From Acetobacteraceae bacterium (GTDB lineage Bacteria > Pseudomonadota > Alphaproteobacteria > Acetobacterales > Acetobacteraceae): 41,870 nucleotides of DNA. The notes beneath the pieces are model-generated. The model was not told the origin of the DNA and made no database searches. It saw only the letters and a program-made list of their open reading frames with translations. The stretch covers positions 1 to 41,870 of the forward strand of contig JANXTL010000195.1 of the NCBI GenBank assembly GCA_025352375.1, written 5' to 3'. Position numbers and translations under genes: made by a program. Position 1 is the first letter of the stretch, and each line of letters begins with the position of its first letter. Shown here piece by piece: positions 25,483 to 34,658 of this stretch.

Positions 25483-26451
25483 ATGTACAGCCAGGCCCTC
25501 AACACGCGTGACACCAGCACCGACTCCTCCCCGGAAGCCATCCGCTTCCAGGCGCGCATCGACGATGAGCAGCGGATCGAGCCTAACGACTGGATGCCGG
25601 AAGCCTATCGCCGCACCCTGATCCGGCAGATCTCGCAGCACGCACACTCCGAAATCGTCGGCATGCTGCCGGAGGGGAACTGGATTACCCGCGCCCCGTC
25701 CCTCCGCCGCAAAGCCGCCCTGCTGGCCAAGGTGCAGGATGAGGGTGGCCACGGCCTGTATCTGTATTCCGCCGCCGAGACACTGGGCGTCGCTCGGGAA
25801 GATCTCGAGGACCAGTTGCTGTCCGGCCGAGCCAAATACTCGTCCATATTCAACTACCCGACCCTGAGTTGGGCGGACATCGGCACCATCGGCTGGCTGG
25901 TGGACGGTGCGGCGATCATGAACCAGATTCCTCTATGTCGCTGCTCGTATGGCCCCTACGCCCGCGCCATGATCCGGGTCTGCCGGGAGGAAAGCTTCCA
26001 CCAGCGCCAGGGCTACGAGATCGTGCTGACCCTCTGCCGTGGCACAACCGAACAAAAAGCGATGGCGCAGGACGCGCTGGACCGCTGGTGGTGGCCGTGT
26101 CTGATGATGTTCGGGCCGCCGGATACCGACAGCCTGCACTCCGACACGTCGATGCGCTGGAAGATCAAGCGCTTCTCCAATGACGGGCTGCGGCAGAAAT
26201 TCGTGGATGCGACGGTGCCGCAAGGGCATTTTCTGGGGCTGACTTTTCCGGATCCCGAGCTGCGGTTCGATGAAACCGAGGGCCATTGGCAGTTCGGCGC
26301 CATCGACTGGGACGAATTCCGCGCCGTCCTGTCGGGCAACGGCCCCTGCAACCGCGAACGCCTGGAAGCCCGCCGCAAAGCCCATGACGACGGCGCATGG
26401 GTGCGGGAAGCCGCCCTCGCCCACGCCGCCAAGCAACGGAAAACAGCATGA
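25483..26451 (+). CDS. paaA: 1,2-phenylacetyl-CoA epoxidase, catalytic subunit A
   Basis: The 322-residue ferritin-like di-iron protein is the catalytic subunit of the PaaABCE oxygenase, which epoxidises phenylacetyl-CoA. It carries [19 protein letters not shown], the first iron-ligand helix ([17 protein letters not shown]) and the second ([13 protein letters not shown]), all diagnostic of PaaA. The start MYSQALNT is family-like, although no clear Shine-Dalgarno is seen. The stop overlaps the paaB ATG by 4 bp. It leads a paaABCD run. Confidence 0.95.
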   Translation: MYSQALNTRDTSTDSSPEAIRFQARIDDEQRIEPNDWMPEAYRRTLIRQISQHAHSEIVGMLPEGNWITRAPSLRRKAALLAKVQDEGGHGLYLYSAAETLGVAREDLEDQLLSGRAKYSSIFNYPTLSWADIGTIGWLVDGAAIMNQIPLCRCSYGPYARAMIRVCREESFHQRQGYEIVLTLCRGTTEQKAMAQDALDRWWWPCLMMFGPPDTDSLHSDTSMRWKIKRFSNDGLRQKFVDATVPQGHFLGLTFPDPELRFDETEGHWQFGAIDWDEFRAVLSGNGPCNRERLEARRKAHDDGAWVREAALAHAAKQRKTA

Positions 26452-26726
26452 ACACGCCGCTCTGGGAGGTTTTTGTCCGCACCCGCAACGGCTTGGCCCA
26501 TAAGCACGCCGGATCGGTGCACGCCGCCGACGCGACGATGGCGTTGCAGGCAGCGCGCGACGTTTATACGCGGCGCGGGGAGGGATTGTCCCTCTGGGTG
26601 GTGCCATCGAACGCCATTGTCGCCTCCGACCCCGCCGATCGCGACATGTTGTTCGAGCCGACCGGTTCCAAGATTTACCGGCACCCGACGTTTTACGAGG
26701 TTCCGGACGAAGTCGGGCATATGTAA
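26448..26726 (+). CDS. paaB: 1,2-phenylacetyl-CoA epoxidase, subunit B
   Basis: The 92-residue protein begins [20 protein letters not shown], the standard PaaB opening, followed by [22 protein letters not shown] and a C-terminal [15 protein letters not shown]. PaaB bridges PaaAC heterodimers. ATGA overlaps the paaA stop. A 70-bp gap with a GC-rich CCCCCTCCCGCAAGGAGAGG stretch precedes paaC. Confidence 0.95.
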   Translation: MNTPLWEVFVRTRNGLAHKHAGSVHAADATMALQAARDVYTRRGEGLSLWVVPSNAIVASDPADRDMLFEPTGSKIYRHPTFYEVPDEVGHM

Positions 26727-26796
26727 TGAGAAAGGAAATATGCCCCCAGCCCCCTCCCGCAAGGAGAGGCGGCGTTTTCCTTCCTTTCTCCGCCCC

Positions 26797-27495
26797 ATGA
26801 CCACAACGTCTATCGCCGTCGAAGAATCCCCCCGCATCCGCACCCTTCTGGCGCTGGCGGACGACGCCCTGATTCTGGGACACCGGATCAGCGAGTGGAC
26901 CGGCCATGCGCCAACGCTGGAAGAAGAACTCGCTTTCGCCAACATCGCGCTCGATCTGATCGGCCAGGCGCGGGCGCTGTATCAGGCGACGGGCCAGAAC
27001 GAGGACGAACTGGCCTATCTTCGCGATCCCCATCGGTTTCGCAACGCGCTTATCGCCGAGCTGCCGAACGGGGACTTCGCCTTCACCATCGTGCGGTTGT
27101 TCCTGGTGTCGGTCGCGTCCGACCAGTTCTGGCGCAGCGCGGTGCAAAACGACGACCCCGACATCGCCGCCATCGCAGCTAAAGCGCAGAAGGAAACCGC
27201 CTACCACGTCCGCCACGCCGCCGACTGGCTCGTCCGGCTCGGCGACGGCACAGCCGAATCCCACCGCCGCGCGCAGAACGCCCTGGACGCACTCTGGCCT
27301 TATACCGGCGATATCGTCGACCGCGACGCATGGCTGCAAGCCGTCGCGCCGGTGCTGGCACGCGCCACGCTGACGCAACCGGCCGAGGGCTGGATGCAGC
27401 CCAGTGGGCGGGACGGGCGGCACACCGAACACCTCGGGCATTTGCTGGCCGAGATGCAGATCCTGCCGCGCACCTATCCCGGCGCGACATGGTAA
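26797..27495 (+). CDS. paaC: 1,2-phenylacetyl-CoA epoxidase, structural subunit C
   Basis: The 232-residue ferritin-like partner of PaaA shows LALADDALILGHRISEWTGH, EEELAFANIALDLIGQAR and KETAYHVRHAADWLVRLGDG, then EGWMQPSGRDGRHTEHLG near the end. The ATG at MTTTSIAVEES gives the usual length; an in-frame upstream extension is low-complexity. The stop overlaps paaD by 7 bp. Confidence 0.93.
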   Translation: MTTTSIAVEESPRIRTLLALADDALILGHRISEWTGHAPTLEEELAFANIALDLIGQARALYQATGQNEDELAYLRDPHRFRNALIAELPNGDFAFTIVRLFLVSVASDQFWRSAVQNDDPDIAAIAAKAQKETAYHVRHAADWLVRLGDGTAESHRRAQNALDALWPYTGDIVDRDAWLQAVAPVLARATLTQPAEGWMQPSGRDGRHTEHLGHLLAEMQILPRTYPGATW

Positions 27496-27944
27496 CCCGC
27501 CTGGCCCAGGCCAGAGCTGCCGCCGCCGCGGTCGAAGACCCGGAAATTCCGGTGCTGACGATCGAGGATCTGGGCATTCTCCGAAATGTCCGACTCGACG
27601 GCGACACGGTGGAGGTCACGATCACCCCCACCTATTCGGGCTGCCCGGCGATGAACGTGATCGCCTGGGAGATCGAGGCCGCGCTGTCCCGCGCCGGTTT
27701 CCCCCGCACCGTTGTACGGTCCGTCCTGTCGCCGGCCTGGACCACGGACTGGATGTCCGAAGACGGTCGCCGCAAGCTGCGTGACTACGGCATCGCCCCG
27801 CCGGACCCGTCCGCGCATCCCGCCTGCCCGCAATGCGGAAGCAAAAACACCGAGCTAATCAGCGCGTTTGGCTCCACCGCCTGCAAAGCGCTGCATCGGT
27901 GCCTGGCATGCCGGGAGCCGTTCGACGCGTTTAAATGCCACTGA
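27489..27944 (+). CDS. paaD: PaaD, Fe-S assembly-type protein for phenylacetyl-CoA epoxidase
   Basis: The 151-residue protein has a DUF59 (MIP18-like) domain (VEDPEIPVLTIEDLGILRNV, TPTYSGCPAMNVI) and a C-terminal four-cysteine cluster (CPQCGSKNTELIS...CKALHRCLACREPF). PaaD is thought to help mature the Fe-S protein PaaE. No paaE reductase gene follows; the next coding trace is an acetate kinase relic on the other strand. Confidence 0.92.
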   Translation: MVTRLAQARAAAAAVEDPEIPVLTIEDLGILRNVRLDGDTVEVTITPTYSGCPAMNVIAWEIEAALSRAGFPRTVVRSVLSPAWTTDWMSEDGRRKLRDYGIAPPDPSAHPACPQCGSKNTELISAFGSTACKALHRCLACREPFDAFKCH

Positions 27945-27946
27945 CG

Positions 27947-28123
27947 TCAGATCAGCGACGCCGTATGACGGGCTATCGTCAACGCCTCATCCGTCGGGAT
28001 CGTATACGCCGGCAACTTGGATGCCGCCGTCGTCAGTAACGGCCCCCCGGCGGCATTCGCGACGTCGTCCACCGCGGATTTCAGGGTTGAAGACCCCGCG
28101 TTCAATACACAGATCGTTGCCAT
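27947..28123 (-). pseudogene. ackA: Internally deleted acetate kinase relic
   Basis: A 58-codon frame begins MATICVLNAGSSTLKSAV, the N-terminal phosphate-binding signature of acetate kinase. After about 18 unrelated residues it ends KLPAYTIPTDEALTIARHTA, which matches the C-terminal IPT.EE..IA..T segment of the same enzyme. Some 340 internal residues, including the catalytic core, are missing. The ends are in frame, so a short peptide could still be made, but it cannot be an active kinase. It stops 3 bp past paaD on the opposite strand. Confidence 0.75.
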
Positions 28124-28190
28124 GGGACTTGGCCTCTCGGGGTCGGAACGTGCATGCTGACTATAGCGCCAGCCAAGGGAGTACCGCACC

Positions 28191-30488
28191 ATGACGACCA
28201 CCAAATTCGGCCTCGCCCAACCGGTCCGTCGGGTCGAAGACCTTCGTCTGTTGAAGGGCAACGGGCGGTATACCGACGATATCGCTTTGCCAGGCATGCT
28301 CGTGGGTTTGGTGGTGCGCTCCCCGCATGCCGCCGCTAGGATTGTGTCGCTGGACGTCGCGGCGGCGCGCGCGGTCCCCGGGGTGCACGCGATCTACACT
28401 GCCGCCGACCTGAAGGCGGACAAGATCGGCGGCCTGCCCTGTGCCGCGCCGGTGCAGAACAAGGACGGCACAGATATGGTCGCCCCTCCCCACCCCGTGC
28501 TGGCCGAGGGCATGGTGCGCCATGTCGGCGACCCCGTGACGTTCATCGTGGCTCATACGATACAGGCGGCGCGCGACGCGGCGGAGCTGATCGCGGTGGA
28601 TTACGAGGTGCTGCCGTCGTCCACCGATCTCGCCGCCACCATGGATGCCGGCGCGGCCCAGGTGTGGCCGGAGGCGAAGGGCAATCTGAGCTTCGACTGG
28701 GATATCGGGGACAAAGCCGCCACCGATGCCGAATTTGCCAAAGCCACCCATGTCACCCGCCTGACCATTGTGAACAACCGCATCGTGGTGTCGTCCATCG
28801 AGGCGCGGGCCGCACTGGCCGAATACGACGCGGCGAGCGGCCGCTGGACGTTGTACGCCAACACCCAGGGCGGCTGGCTGGTGAAGAACCTGATCGGGCC
28901 GGTGTTCGGGGTGGACGCCGAGCAGTTCCGGGTGATCACGCCCGATGTGGGCGGCGGGTTCGGGATGAAGCTTTTTCTGTATGCCGAGCATGTGCTGACT
29001 TGTTACGCGGCGCGCAAATTGGGGCGGCCGGTGAAATGGGCGTCCGAACGGTCCGAAGCTTTCCTGTGCGACACCCAGGGTCGCGATAATATCACGCTGG
29101 GAGAACTCGCGATCGACGCGGACGGGCGGTTTACGGCGCTGCGGACCCGCAACGTGTCCAACATGGGTGCGTATCTTTCCACCTTCGCGCCGTATATTCC
29201 GACCTATGCCGGCACCGGTGTGCTTTCCAGCATTTACAATTTCAAGGCCATTTACGCCAACGTGCTGGGTGTGTTCACCAACACGGTCCCGGTGGACGCC
29301 TATCGCGGGGCCGGCCGGCCCGAGGCCAATTATCTGGTGGAACGGTTGGTGGACGCGGCGGCGCGCGAACTCGGCGTGGACCGCGCGGAGTTGCGCCGCC
29401 GCAACATGGTGGGGCCCGAGGCGATGCCGCACAGCACCCCGGTTGGGAAGGTGTATGACAGCGGCGATTTCCGGATCGTTCTGGAAGCGGCGTTGTCCAA
29501 GATGGATTACGCCGGCTTCGGCACCCGCCGGGCGGCGGCGCTGCGGGCTGGTAAGCGGCGCGGGATCGGGTTCGCCTATTATCTGGAGGCAACCGGCGGC
29601 GACGCCACCGAACGCGCTGAAATCCGATTCGCCGAGGATGGGTTTGTCGATGTCTACGTGGGCACCCAATCCACCGGTCAGGGGCACGAAACCGCATACG
29701 TGCAACTCACGGCGGCGCAGCTTGGCATCGACGGCGATTTGATCCGCATCCGCCAGGGCGACACCGACACGATCCCGGTCGGCGGCGGCACCGGCGGTGC
29801 TCGGTCATTGTATTCGGAGGGTCAGGCCATCCTGCTGACATCTTCGTCCGTCATCGCCAAAGGCAAGCAGGCCGCGGCCGAGGAGTTGGAGGCATCCGTG
29901 GCCGATATCGCTTTCGCGGATGGGCGCTTCTCCATCGTCGGTACCGATCGCGGGATGGGCATTCTGGAACTGGCGGCGAAGCGGCACAAAGCGCTGGATG
30001 CCGCCGAAATCGCGCCCATCGACCACCACACATTCCCGAACGGATGCCACATCGCGGAGGTCGAGATCGACCCGGAAACCGGGCACGTGTCGGTCGAGCG
30101 CTACGCCGTGGCCGACGACTTCGGCAAAACGGTGAACCCCCTGATCGTGCGCGGCCAGGTGGCCGGCGGGGTGGCGCAAGGCATGGGACAGGCGTTGATG
30201 GAGCACACGGTGTTCGACCGGGAGTCCGGCCAGTTGCTGTCCGGCAGCTTCATGGACTACGCGCTGCCGCGGGCGAACGATCTGCCGGATATCGAGATCG
30301 AATTGCTGGAGGTGCCCTGCCGGTCCAACCCGCTCGGCGTTAAAGGCGCGGGGGAGGCTGGGGCCGTGGGCTCGCCCCCGGCACTGGTGAACGCGGTGCT
30401 GGATGCGCTGGCGGGGGATGGGGTGACGCAGATCGATATGCCGGTGACGACGGAGAAGGTTTGGCGGGCTTTGGCGAAAGCGGCTTGA
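28191..30488 (+). CDS. Molybdenum hydroxylase large subunit (xanthine dehydrogenase/aldehyde oxidase family)
   Basis: This 765-residue molybdopterin-binding subunit has an N-terminal a/b hammerhead domain ([19 protein letters not shown]), GGGFGMK at 254-260, AYRGAGRPE from A370, [18 protein letters not shown], and the catalytic Glu in KGAGEAG (E722). The CO-dehydrogenase active-site loop AYRCSFR is absent, so it is an aldehyde-oxidase/CoxL form II-like enzyme of unknown substrate. Its usual FeS and FAD subunit genes are not adjacent. Shine-Dalgarno AAGGGAG precedes the ATG. It is a plausible consumer of the Mo stored by MosAB about 21 kb away. Confidence 0.9.
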   Translation: MTTTKFGLAQPVRRVEDLRLLKGNGRYTDDIALPGMLVGLVVRSPHAAARIVSLDVAAARAVPGVHAIYTAADLKADKIGGLPCAAPVQNKDGTDMVAPPHPVLAEGMVRHVGDPVTFIVAHTIQAARDAAELIAVDYEVLPSSTDLAATMDAGAAQVWPEAKGNLSFDWDIGDKAATDAEFAKATHVTRLTIVNNRIVVSSIEARAALAEYDAASGRWTLYANTQGGWLVKNLIGPVFGVDAEQFRVITPDVGGGFGMKLFLYAEHVLTCYAARKLGRPVKWASERSEAFLCDTQGRDNITLGELAIDADGRFTALRTRNVSNMGAYLSTFAPYIPTYAGTGVLSSIYNFKAIYANVLGVFTNTVPVDAYRGAGRPEANYLVERLVDAAARELGVDRAELRRRNMVGPEAMPHSTPVGKVYDSGDFRIVLEAALSKMDYAGFGTRRAAALRAGKRRGIGFAYYLEATGGDATERAEIRFAEDGFVDVYVGTQSTGQGHETAYVQLTAAQLGIDGDLIRIRQGDTDTIPVGGGTGGARSLYSEGQAILLTSSSVIAKGKQAAAEELEASVADIAFADGRFSIVGTDRGMGILELAAKRHKALDAAEIAPIDHHTFPNGCHIAEVEIDPETGHVSVERYAVADDFGKTVNPLIVRGQVAGGVAQGMGQALMEHTVFDRESGQLLSGSFMDYALPRANDLPDIEIELLEVPCRSNPLGVKGAGEAGAVGSPPALVNAVLDALAGDGVTQIDMPVTTEKVWRALAKAA

Positions 30489-30526
30489 TGCGTGACGCCG
30501 CCCCTTCGCGGTGTTAACGTGATCCT

Positions 30527-31108
30527 ATGGTCGCAGCGTTAAAAATCCCTCCCGTGATGACCGTGGCGGAGTTCCTGGCCTGGGACGCGCCAGCGAATAC
30601 GCGCTGGCAGTTAGTGGACGGGGAGCCCCAGGCGATGGCTCCCGCCAGCCGGACGCACAATACGATCATGGGGCGGCTCAATCAGTTGCTCGGTGCGCAC
30701 TTCGACGAGCGTCGCAGTCCCTGTACCGTGATCCCGACGGCCGGTATCGTGCCGCGTGCCCGCGCCAACGACAATTTCCGCATTCCCGACCTGGCGGTGA
30801 CCTGCACCGGTTACGACACCGAAGAATACGCGCTCAGCGAACCGGTGCTGCTGATTGAGATATTGTCGCCCAGCAACCAAGCGCAGACCTGGACCAATAT
30901 CTGGTCCTACCTGTCCATCCCCAGCGTGCGGGAGGTTCTGGTTCTCCACAGCACCTCGATCCGAGCCGAATTGTTGCGCCGCGCACCGGATGGGTCGTGG
31001 CCGGATCGGGCGGTTACGATGACCGACGGGGTGTTGGCGTTGGAGAGTATCGATTTCCGGGTGGATTTGTCGTCGCTTTATGAGCGGACCCGGTTGGCGA
31101 CTGGTTAA
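30527..31108 (+). CDS. Uma2 family (DUF820) putative restriction-endonuclease-fold protein
   Basis: The 193-residue protein has the Uma2/DUF820 pattern: [42 protein letters not shown], and [23 protein letters not shown]. The Asp in RIPD and the Glu in LIEI are the expected PD-(D/E)xK-type residues. The cellular role is unknown; the family is common in cyanobacteria and soil bacteria and sometimes travels with mobile DNA. It lies 38 bp after the Mo hydroxylase and is followed by an intrinsic terminator. Confidence 0.88.
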   Translation: MVAALKIPPVMTVAEFLAWDAPANTRWQLVDGEPQAMAPASRTHNTIMGRLNQLLGAHFDERRSPCTVIPTAGIVPRARANDNFRIPDLAVTCTGYDTEEYALSEPVLLIEILSPSNQAQTWTNIWSYLSIPSVREVLVLHSTSIRAELLRRAPDGSWPDRAVTMTDGVLALESIDFRVDLSSLYERTRLATG

Positions 31109-31124
31109 GCCGGGTCGCTTTTTT
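31097..31124 (+). terminator. Rho-independent terminator of the Uma2 gene
   Basis: GCGAC (31097-31101) can pair with GTCGC (31114-31118), enclosing the Uma2 stop codon, and is immediately followed by six T (31119-31124). An alternative longer pairing is GACCCGG (31087-31093) with CCGGGTC (31110-31116). Confidence 0.6.
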
Positions 31125-31126
31125 GC

Positions 31127-31158
31127 CCCCTCCGCCGGCACCGGTGCCGGCGGAGGGG
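31127..31158. repeat. 32-bp perfect palindrome between convergent genes
   Basis: The 16 bases at 31127-31142 (CCCCTCCGCCGGCACC) are the exact reverse complement of the next 16, with no spacer. It lies between Uma2 (plus) and the lipoprotein gene (minus, ending 72 bp away), so it probably ends transcription from the right or blocks read-through in both directions. Confidence 0.7.
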
Positions 31159-31229
31159 CCGAAATGTCCCAACCGCCGCTGTCGCTTTACGTACCTTTGC
31201 GTCAGCGAACCCTACGCGGGGAAACCGGC

Positions 31230-31829
31230 CTACCGAACCGCGCTCCCCACCGACGCCTCCGCCTGTCCGAGCACAGCCACCGCAGCCTCCCGCAGCCCCG
31301 CCACGATCGCCTCGACGCCGGTCCCGCCCAACCGAACCTCCGCCGTCTCCGTCCGTTGCAAACGCACGCGGCTCTTGTCGCCCTTCGGCTCCAGCAGCAC
31401 CAATGAAAGCGACGCGCGAGCCGTCCCGGCCTGTGGATCCGCTACCAAAGCCGTCAGCTCGGATTCCAACACGAAATCGGCGACCACCCGACTGCCAGGC
31501 GCGACGACGCCGGCGAACAGTCCGGCATCGGATAACCAATGCCGCAGTCCCTCCTCCATCGCCTGCGCCGGGAGGGCTGTCCACTGCTCGTAGTAATCGG
31601 TGTTGAGGCTGCCATCTTTCAGCAGCCACTGGACACCCCGCGCCTCCAGCCCCGGGCCGGCCGACATGGTGCGGATCAGCAGCAAACGTCCGTTCTTACC
31701 CGGCGGCGCGACGGACGCCCGGCGCGGCGTGAGCGACCAGTCCCGCCGCTGTTGATACTCCCGCGCCGGCAACACCGAACAACTCGCGAGCAGCATACTG
31801 CCAAACCCCAGTAAAGACCGCCGTTTCAT
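31230..31829 (-). CDS. ABC-type transport auxiliary lipoprotein (PqiC/DUF330-like)
   Basis: The 199-residue lipoprotein has MKRRSLLGFGSMLLASC with the lipobox LLASC (Cys17), so it is likely anchored in the outer membrane. The body (LLLIRTMSAGPGLEARGVQWL, YYEQWTALPAQAMEEGLRHWL) is typical of the auxiliary lipoprotein of MCE-type lipid transporters. It overlaps the MlaD-like gene by 4 bp and is the last gene of the operon. Confidence 0.85.
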   Translation of the reverse strand: MKRRSLLGFGSMLLASCSVLPAREYQQRRDWSLTPRRASVAPPGKNGRLLLIRTMSAGPGLEARGVQWLLKDGSLNTDYYEQWTALPAQAMEEGLRHWLSDAGLFAGVVAPGSRVVADFVLESELTALVADPQAGTARASLSLVLLEPKGDKSRVRLQRTETAEVRLGGTGVEAIVAGLREAAVAVLGQAEASVGSAVR

Positions 31830-32800
31830 CGTCCGCTCCCGTTTTGTCGTGGTGGCGGTTGCCCCGTCAGGAGCTGCGCCGGGTCGCGGCGCAGGGACGC
31901 CATGATTTCCTTCAAGCCGGCCGCAGTGGCCACAAGGTCGCGCAACAGCGGCACCAGCGCCTGCTGCGTGTCCGCCACCGTGGCGCCGGTGCGGCTCGTC
32001 ACCCCCTGCGCCGATAGGATCAGCGGCGGGAGTTTCGCAATGGCCTGAGTCAGCTTCTCGGTCGCCGCGGCGGTGCCTGCCAAGGTGCGTCCGATATCCG
32101 GGTTATTCGCCAATCCCCGCACGGCCACCGATGTCTCCCTCAGGTCGGCCGCCAAACCCGCCAAATCGGCTGCGTGGAGCTGATCGCCAGCCTGACCGAT
32201 CAGCTTGTCCAGATCGGCCATAAGCCGGTTCGCGTTTTCCGATAACAACACGATATCGATTCGGTTGAGCTTCTCGATCAGGATTTTGGTGGCGTCCTCC
32301 ACCCGCGACAACGTCGTGGGGACTGAAGGGACGTATTCGCCTACCGGCGTCCACGGCACCGGCGCAATCGGATTCTTGTCCGGATCGACGAAATCCAGCT
32401 CGATATAGGTGATGCCGGTCAACCCGGCCGAGGCCAGCCGCGATCGCAGGCCCAGCTTCACCGCCGTGGCCGTATCCGGCATGTGCCCCAGCCGCTTGGG
32501 GTCCACCAAATAGCGGACGAAGACCAGACGATAGGTGGCCTGATCCAATTTGGTCTCATCGCTACCGCCATATTCCGCGGTCACGAGCCCAATGTCGGTG
32601 ACCCGCCCGATCACGACGCCGCGGTAGCGCACGGCCACGCCAACCTCCAGCCCCTGCACCGACTCGCCGAAATAGGACTCGTACACCCTGCCATTGCTGA
32701 TGCGAGCGCCACCCAGGAACCACACCAACCCGATCAGTATGGCGGCACCCGCCACGATCAGCAGGCCAACGCGCAGGAATGTGGCCCGACCTTCGATCAT
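31826..32800 (-). CDS. MlaD-like MCE-domain protein
   Basis: The 324-residue inner-membrane protein has one N-terminal transmembrane segment (about 8-30) and a single MCE domain (about 38-120: YESYFGESVQGLEVGVAVRY, GVVIGRVTDIGLV, KLGLRSRLASAGLTGITYIEL), followed by a long helical C-terminal region. MCE proteins bind phospholipid and hand it between membranes. It overlaps the ATPase gene and the lipoprotein gene by 4 bp each. Confidence 0.88.
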   Translation of the reverse strand: MIEGRATFLRVGLLIVAGAAILIGLVWFLGGARISNGRVYESYFGESVQGLEVGVAVRYRGVVIGRVTDIGLVTAEYGGSDETKLDQATYRLVFVRYLVDPKRLGHMPDTATAVKLGLRSRLASAGLTGITYIELDFVDPDKNPIAPVPWTPVGEYVPSVPTTLSRVEDATKILIEKLNRIDIVLLSENANRLMADLDKLIGQAGDQLHAADLAGLAADLRETSVAVRGLANNPDIGRTLAGTAAATEKLTQAIAKLPPLILSAQGVTSRTGATVADTQQALVPLLRDLVATAAGLKEIMASLRRDPAQLLTGQPPPRQNGSGR

Positions 32801-33570
32801 ACAGGTTCTATTTGGGGTATCTCACGCCGGAAAAAAGCCCTTACCATCTTGTGGGTGTCCTCGTCCCGTAAGGTGCGAGGATTGCCCTCGGCGATCGTGC
32901 CGCCGGCGTCGGGGTAGGCGTTGCGGTCCAGCATGATGCAGCGGTCGGCAATGGCCAGAATGGACGCCAGCTCGTGCGTCACCACCACGAAGGTCGTGCC
33001 CAGATCGTCCCGCAGGTCGAGAATGAGCTTGTCCAGCTCTGCCGAGGTGATGGGGTCCAGCCCCGCCGAGGGTTCGTCCAGGAACAGCAGCGGCGGGTCC
33101 AGGGCCATGGCGCGCGCGATGCCGGCGCGCCTAGCCATACCTCCAGAAATCTCGGCCGGCATCAGCGCCGTCGCGTGCCCCAGACCGACCAGCCCCAGCT
33201 TGACGCGGGCCACGGCTTCCCGCCCTTCGGGGGGAAGATCCGTCAACATTTCCAACGGCAGCATGATGTTCTCCAGCAGCGTCATGGAGCCGAACAGCGC
33301 GCCTGACTGAAACATCACCCCGATCCGCCGCTGCATGGCGTGCCGCCCGGCAGCCCCCTCCGGGCCGGTGATAACATGGCCGAGCACCTCGATCTCCCCC
33401 TCGCTGGGCGGCAGCAGGCCGATCAATTGGTTCATCAGCGTGGATTTGCCGCAGCCGGATCCGCCGAGGATCACGAACACTTCTTTCTCCGCGACCTCGA
33501 ACGACACGTCGCGGAAGATCGTCCGCGATCCGAAGCGCTGGGAGCATTTGGTGACCCGAACCGCGGTCAT
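32797..33570 (-). CDS. MlaF-like ABC transporter ATPase
   Basis: The 257-residue ATPase of the MCE lipid transporter has Walker A GGSGCGKST, signature ISGGMARRAGIARAMA, Walker B LLFLDEPSAGLDP and the H-loop in VVVTHELASI. The ATG at MTAVRVTK overlaps the permease stop (ATGA). A much longer open frame upstream is only the shadow of the permease gene. Confidence 0.92.
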   Translation of the reverse strand: MTAVRVTKCSQRFGSRTIFRDVSFEVAEKEVFVILGGSGCGKSTLMNQLIGLLPPSEGEIEVLGHVITGPEGAAGRHAMQRRIGVMFQSGALFGSMTLLENIMLPLEMLTDLPPEGREAVARVKLGLVGLGHATALMPAEISGGMARRAGIARAMALDPPLLFLDEPSAGLDPITSAELDKLILDLRDDLGTTFVVVTHELASILAIADRCIMLDRNAYPDAGGTIAEGNPRTLRDEDTHKMVRAFFRREIPQIEPV

Positions 33571-34658
33571 ATATTCAATCGGTAGAAAATCAGGGCGAAT
33601 AGCCCATCCAGGAATATGGTGGCGACAATGCCGCCCACAACCGCCGCCGTCGCCGCCTGGCCCACCGCCCTCGGCCCAACCCCCGTGCTCAATCCCGCTC
33701 GGCAGCCGATCACCGCGACGGCGGAGCCAAAGCACATGCCCTTGAACAGCCCCCCGAACAGGTCGAGCGCCGTGGCCGCCGACTGCACCTGGTGCATGAC
33801 GGTGACCAACGGATACCCGAATCCCTTCATCACCGTGGCCATGCCCAGCAGCCCCGCGACGTCCAGCGCGAGCACCATGACCGGCATCACCAGCACCGCG
33901 GCGATCAGACGGGGCAATACCAGCATGGTCACCGGGTCCAGCGACATGGTCACCAGGGCGTCGATCTCCTGGTTGACCTTCATCGACCCGATCTCGGCGG
34001 CGAACGCCGATCCCGTGCGGCCGGCCAGAATGACCGAGGACAGCAGCGGCCCCAGTTCCCGCAACAGGCTGATGGCCACCAGATTGGCCACGAACAGATC
34101 CGCCCCAAAACGGCGCATCGGCACCGCCGACTGGAACGCCAGGATCAGCCCCATGAGGTAACCCAGCAGCAGCACCAGCGGGATGGATCGGACGCCGGCT
34201 TGATCGGCGTAGCGGAGCAAGTCGCGCAGTCGCAACATGCGGACGCGGGCCGGCAAGGTGAGCACGGCCAGAAGCACTTCCCCCAGGAACGCGATACTGT
34301 CGCCGACCGCGGTTACAATGTTGGGGCCGGGGGAACGCGCGTCCTTGGCCGCGGGCGGTGGGACCGCGGCGGCAACGCGGGCGCGTTCCAGCATGGCTTC
34401 GGTTTGCGGCGACGCGCCAATCAAGCTGACCGGCTTCGCATGTGCCGTTTCGGCCGCGATCAGCAGCGCCGCCCCGGACATGTCGCAGTATTCGAGCGTC
34501 GTGAGGTCCAGCGCCATGGATTTGGCGCGACGGGCGGCGCGCAATGCCTCCCGCCAGAGGTGGCCTGCCGCCTGTGCATCCAGACGGCCCGACACGACCA
34601 GTACGGTTGTCCCATCGCGTTCCTCGGCGCGCAGGCGTGCGGTTACTTGCCCAACCAT
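33567..34658 (-). CDS. MlaE-like permease with fused N-terminal STAS domain
   Basis: The 363-residue protein joins a STAS domain (about 10-90; LDLTTLEYCDMSGAALLIAA, MlaB-like) to the MlaE permease (about 110-363: YLMGLILAFQSAVPMRRFGADLFVANLVAISLLRELGPLLSSVILAGRTGSAFAAEIG in pieces). The MlaB function is thus built into the permease, explaining why no separate mlaB is present. Multiple hydrophobic segments fit an inner-membrane location. It overlaps the upstream binding protein gene by 16 bp. Confidence 0.9.
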   Translation of the reverse strand: MVGQVTARLRAEERDGTTVLVVSGRLDAQAAGHLWREALRAARRAKSMALDLTTLEYCDMSGAALLIAAETAHAKPVSLIGASPQTEAMLERARVAAAVPPPAAKDARSPGPNIVTAVGDSIAFLGEVLLAVLTLPARVRMLRLRDLLRYADQAGVRSIPLVLLLGYLMGLILAFQSAVPMRRFGADLFVANLVAISLLRELGPLLSSVILAGRTGSAFAAEIGSMKVNQEIDALVTMSLDPVTMLVLPRLIAAVLVMPVMVLALDVAGLLGMATVMKGFGYPLVTVMHQVQSAATALDLFGGLFKGMCFGSAVAVIGCRAGLSTGVGPRAVGQAATAAVVGGIVATIFLDGLFALIFYRLNI

